Shown here one piece after another: positions 62,318 to 64,000 of a stretch of DNA of 64,000 bases (position 1 is its first letter; each line of letters starts with the position of its first letter). The translations under genes were made by a program, and so were the position numbers. The DNA lies in the NCBI RefSeq assembly GCF_030296595.1, contig NZ_AP027731.1, forward strand, positions 1,984,001 to 2,048,000, written 5' to 3'. The notes under the pieces were generated by a model. The model searched no databases. It saw nothing but the letters and a program-made list of their open reading frames with translations, and was not told the DNA's origin. Source of the stretch: Naasia aerilata (GTDB lineage: Bacteria; Actinomycetota; Actinomycetes; Actinomycetales; Microbacteriaceae).

Positions 62318-62340
62318 AGAGCCGCCGTCGGCCGCGGTGG

Positions 62341-62346
62341 AAGGAT
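62341..62346 (+). promoter_or_regulatory. Candidate -10 box of the F420-dependent oxidoreductase gene
   Basis: AAGGAT ends 7 nt before ATG 62353. It is a weak match to TANNNT, but the spacing repeats that of other leaderless starts here. An AAGGA ribosome-binding site reading is also possible, although the spacing to ATG (about 7 nt) suits that as well. Confidence 0.3.
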
Positions 62347-62352
62347 GGGGAC

Positions 62353-63348
62353 ATGGCATCGCTCCCCGTCGGCTACGCGGCGATGCTCGAGCAGTTCGCA
62401 CCCGCCGAGGCCGTCGCGCTCGCCGCCTACGCCGAGAGCCGCGGCTTCACCGGGGTCAGCGCCTCCGATCACTTCCAGCCGTGGGTGCCGGCGCAGGGGC
62501 AGAGCTCCTTCGTGTGGAGCGTGCTGACCGCCGCCGCGGAGCGCACGACGGGCGACGTCGGGACCGCGGTGACCGCGCCCACCTTCCGCTGGCATCCGGC
62601 GGTCGTGGCTCAGGCGTCCGCCACCCTCGCCGCCATGTACCCGGGGCGGCACTGGCTCGGCATCGGCTCCGGCGAGGCGCTCAACGAGCACGTCGTCGGG
62701 CAGTACTGGCCGGAGGCCCCCGAGCGCATCAACCGCATGTTCGAGGCCGTCGAGCTGATCTCGAAGCTCTTCCACGGCTCGCGGGCCGGCCGTGACGTCA
62801 AGCATTCCGGCACCTACTTCCGGATGGAGTCCACCCGGCTGTGGACCATGCCCGAGGTGCCGCCGCCCATCCTCGTCGCGACCGCAGGCCCGGTGACGGC
62901 CCGCAGAGCCGGGCGCTTCGCCGACGGTCTGGTCACGGTCGGCGCTCCCGTGGAGAAGGTGGCGAGCCTCTTCGGGCGGGTCGAGGACGGCGCGCGCGAG
63001 GCCGGGCGGCCCGCACCCGCGAAGGTCCTGCAGCTGCACCTGTCCTGGGCGCCGACCGACGAGGAGGCCCTCGCGGCCGCGCTCACCGAGTGGCCGAACG
63101 GCGGGATGCGGTTCCCGCGCAGCGACATCCGCTCGCCCTACGAGTTCGAGCAGCTCGCGAAGCTCGTCCGCCCCGAGGACTTCGAGGGACGCGTGCTCAT
63201 CTCCGCGGATCCGGACGTGCACCGCGCCGCGATCCAGCGCTACGCGGACCTCGGCGCCGACCGGATCTACCTGCACAACGTGGGCCGCAACCAGCGCGAG
63301 TGGATCGACGTGTTCGCGCGCGACGTGCTCCCGAAGCTGGTGCGCTGA
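62353..63348 (+). CDS. F420-dependent LLM-class oxidoreductase (Fgd-like)
   Basis: The 331-residue luciferase-like monooxygenase-fold protein has [41 protein letters not shown] at the N-terminus, [44 protein letters not shown] near residue 75 and [21 protein letters not shown] near 185, the pattern of the F420-dependent glucose-6-phosphate dehydrogenase group. It overlaps the F420 ligase gene by 1 nt, which supports F420 as cofactor. The substrate is not certain. Confidence 0.9.
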   Translation: MASLPVGYAAMLEQFAPAEAVALAAYAESRGFTGVSASDHFQPWVPAQGQSSFVWSVLTAAAERTTGDVGTAVTAPTFRWHPAVVAQASATLAAMYPGRHWLGIGSGEALNEHVVGQYWPEAPERINRMFEAVELISKLFHGSRAGRDVKHSGTYFRMESTRLWTMPEVPPPILVATAGPVTARRAGRFADGLVTVGAPVEKVASLFGRVEDGAREAGRPAPAKVLQLHLSWAPTDEEALAAALTEWPNGGMRFPRSDIRSPYEFEQLAKLVRPEDFEGRVLISADPDVHRAAIQRYADLGADRIYLHNVGRNQREWIDVFARDVLPKLVR

Positions 63349-64000
63349 TGGCCGGGTACTCCGTCTGGGCGGTCGAGGGGATCCCCGAGATCGTCGACGG
63401 CGAGGACCTGCCGGCGCTGCTCCTCGCCGCGATCCCGGATGCCGAGGACGGCGACATCCTCGTCGTGAGCAGCAAGATCGTGTCCAAGGCGGAGGGCCGG
63501 ATGATCGCCGCGGCGGACCGCGAGCAGGCGATCACCGATGAGACGGTGCGCGTCGTCGCGACCCGGCGGTCGTCGGTGGGCAGGACGCGCATCGTGGAGA
63601 ACAGGCTGGGCATCGTGCAGGCGGCCGCCGGAGTGGACTCCAGCAACGTCCCGGAGGGGCACGTGCTGCTGCTGCCCGTCGACCCGGACGGCTCCGCTCG
63701 CCGGATCGCCGCCGCCTTCCGGGAGCGCGGTGCCCGCGTCGGCGTGGTCGTCACGGACACCCTCGGCCGGCCCTGGCGCACCGGCCAGACCGACGCAGCC
63801 ATCGGCGCCGCCGGGGTCCAGGTCCTCGCCGACCTCCGCGGGACCCACGACGCCCACGGCCGCCGGCTCGACGTGACGCTGCCCGCGGTCGGCGACGAGC
63901 TCGCGGCCGCCGCCGACCTCGTGAAGGGCAAGGCGGCGTCGCTTCCGGTCGCCGTGGTCCGCGGGCTCGGCCACCTCGTCGCGGAGCTCGACGCGCCGGG
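63348..64000 (+). CDS. cofE: Coenzyme F420-0:L-glutamate ligase (CofE/FbiB N-terminal domain), 3' end missing
   Basis: The enzyme adds gamma-linked glutamate to F420-0. The 217 visible residues match Cof[40 protein letters not shown] near residue 38, [31 protein letters not shown] near 95 and [24 protein letters not shown] near 135. The window ends inside the gene, so it cannot be seen whether the FbiB C-terminal nitroreductase domain follows. The ATG overlaps the preceding TGA. Confidence 0.93.
   Translation, partial: MAGYSVWAVEGIPEIVDGEDLPALLLAAIPDAEDGDILVVSSKIVSKAEGRMIAAADREQAITDETVRVVATRRSSVGRTRIVENRLGIVQAAAGVDSSNVPEGHVLLLPVDPDGSARRIAAAFRERGARVGVVVTDTLGRPWRTGQTDAAIGAAGVQVLADLRGTHDAHGRRLDVTLPAVGDELAAAADLVKGKAASLPVAVVRGLGHLVAELDAP

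Overview
The window is a GC-rich (about 70%), gene-dense actinobacterial chromosome segment. Gene content, the F420 genes at the right edge, the fused MoaC-MoaB protein, the DUF3515/thiL/rsmD/recG/coaD order and very frequent leaderless starts (a TANNNT-like -10 box ending 7-8 nt before a start codon) point to the Microbacteriaceae (Leifsonia/Microbacterium-like). The genus cannot be fixed from sequence alone. Both window ends cut through genes (moaA on the left, cofE/fbiB on the right).

Layout. 1-7.8 kb: molybdenum cofactor genes moaA, moaD (+) and moeB, moeA, moaCB, moaE (-), then an HTH-TOBE protein and the molybdate transporter modABC (+). 7.9-9.8 kb: an MBL-fold hydrolase, a lipid kinase, tRNA-Glu(CUC) and its terminator. 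9.8-20.7 kb: a minus-strand catabolic operon (amidohydrolase, NMT1-type ABC transporter, aldehyde dehydrogenase, ThDP enzyme, MFS exporter) with an IclR regulator and a NYN-domain protein. 20.8-24 kb: small stress or detoxification genes, including a divergent SnoaL / ArsR-SRPBCC pair. 24-26.9 kb: metNIQ. 27.1-28.2 kb: TerC-family protein behind a probable yybP-ykoY manganese riboswitch. 28.2-36.6 kb: leuC, leuD, murA, MFS, plsC, gpsA, ddl and a VIT-family transporter, with a leucine-rich leader peptide before leuC. 36.8-43.1 kb: LacI regulator, GH13 glucosidase and a sugar ABC transporter. 43.2-50.4 kb: DUF3515, thiL, rsmD, an acyl-CoA dehydrogenase, recG, coaD. 50.5-62.3 kb: a ten-gene LacI-controlled operon combining a sugar ABC transporter with two ADP-ribosylglycohydrolase-family enzymes, a TIM-barrel/FGE-like fusion, a family III CoA-transferase, a CitE-like lyase and an esterase. 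62.3-64 kb: an F420-dependent oxidoreductase and the F420 gamma-glutamyl ligase.

The most interesting parts are the 50.5-62.3 kb operon, whose substrate is not obvious; the leaderless leader peptide before leuC; and several families of palindromic intergenic elements placed mostly just after stop codons, two of them with copies far apart in the window.

Quality warning: sixteen genes, including essential ones (murA, ddl) and leuC, are interrupted by frameshifts. Seventeen of the eighteen events are single missing bases, mostly at runs of four or five G or C. This looks like homopolymer under-calling rather than gene decay, so these genes are annotated as whole CDS spans with the break noted.
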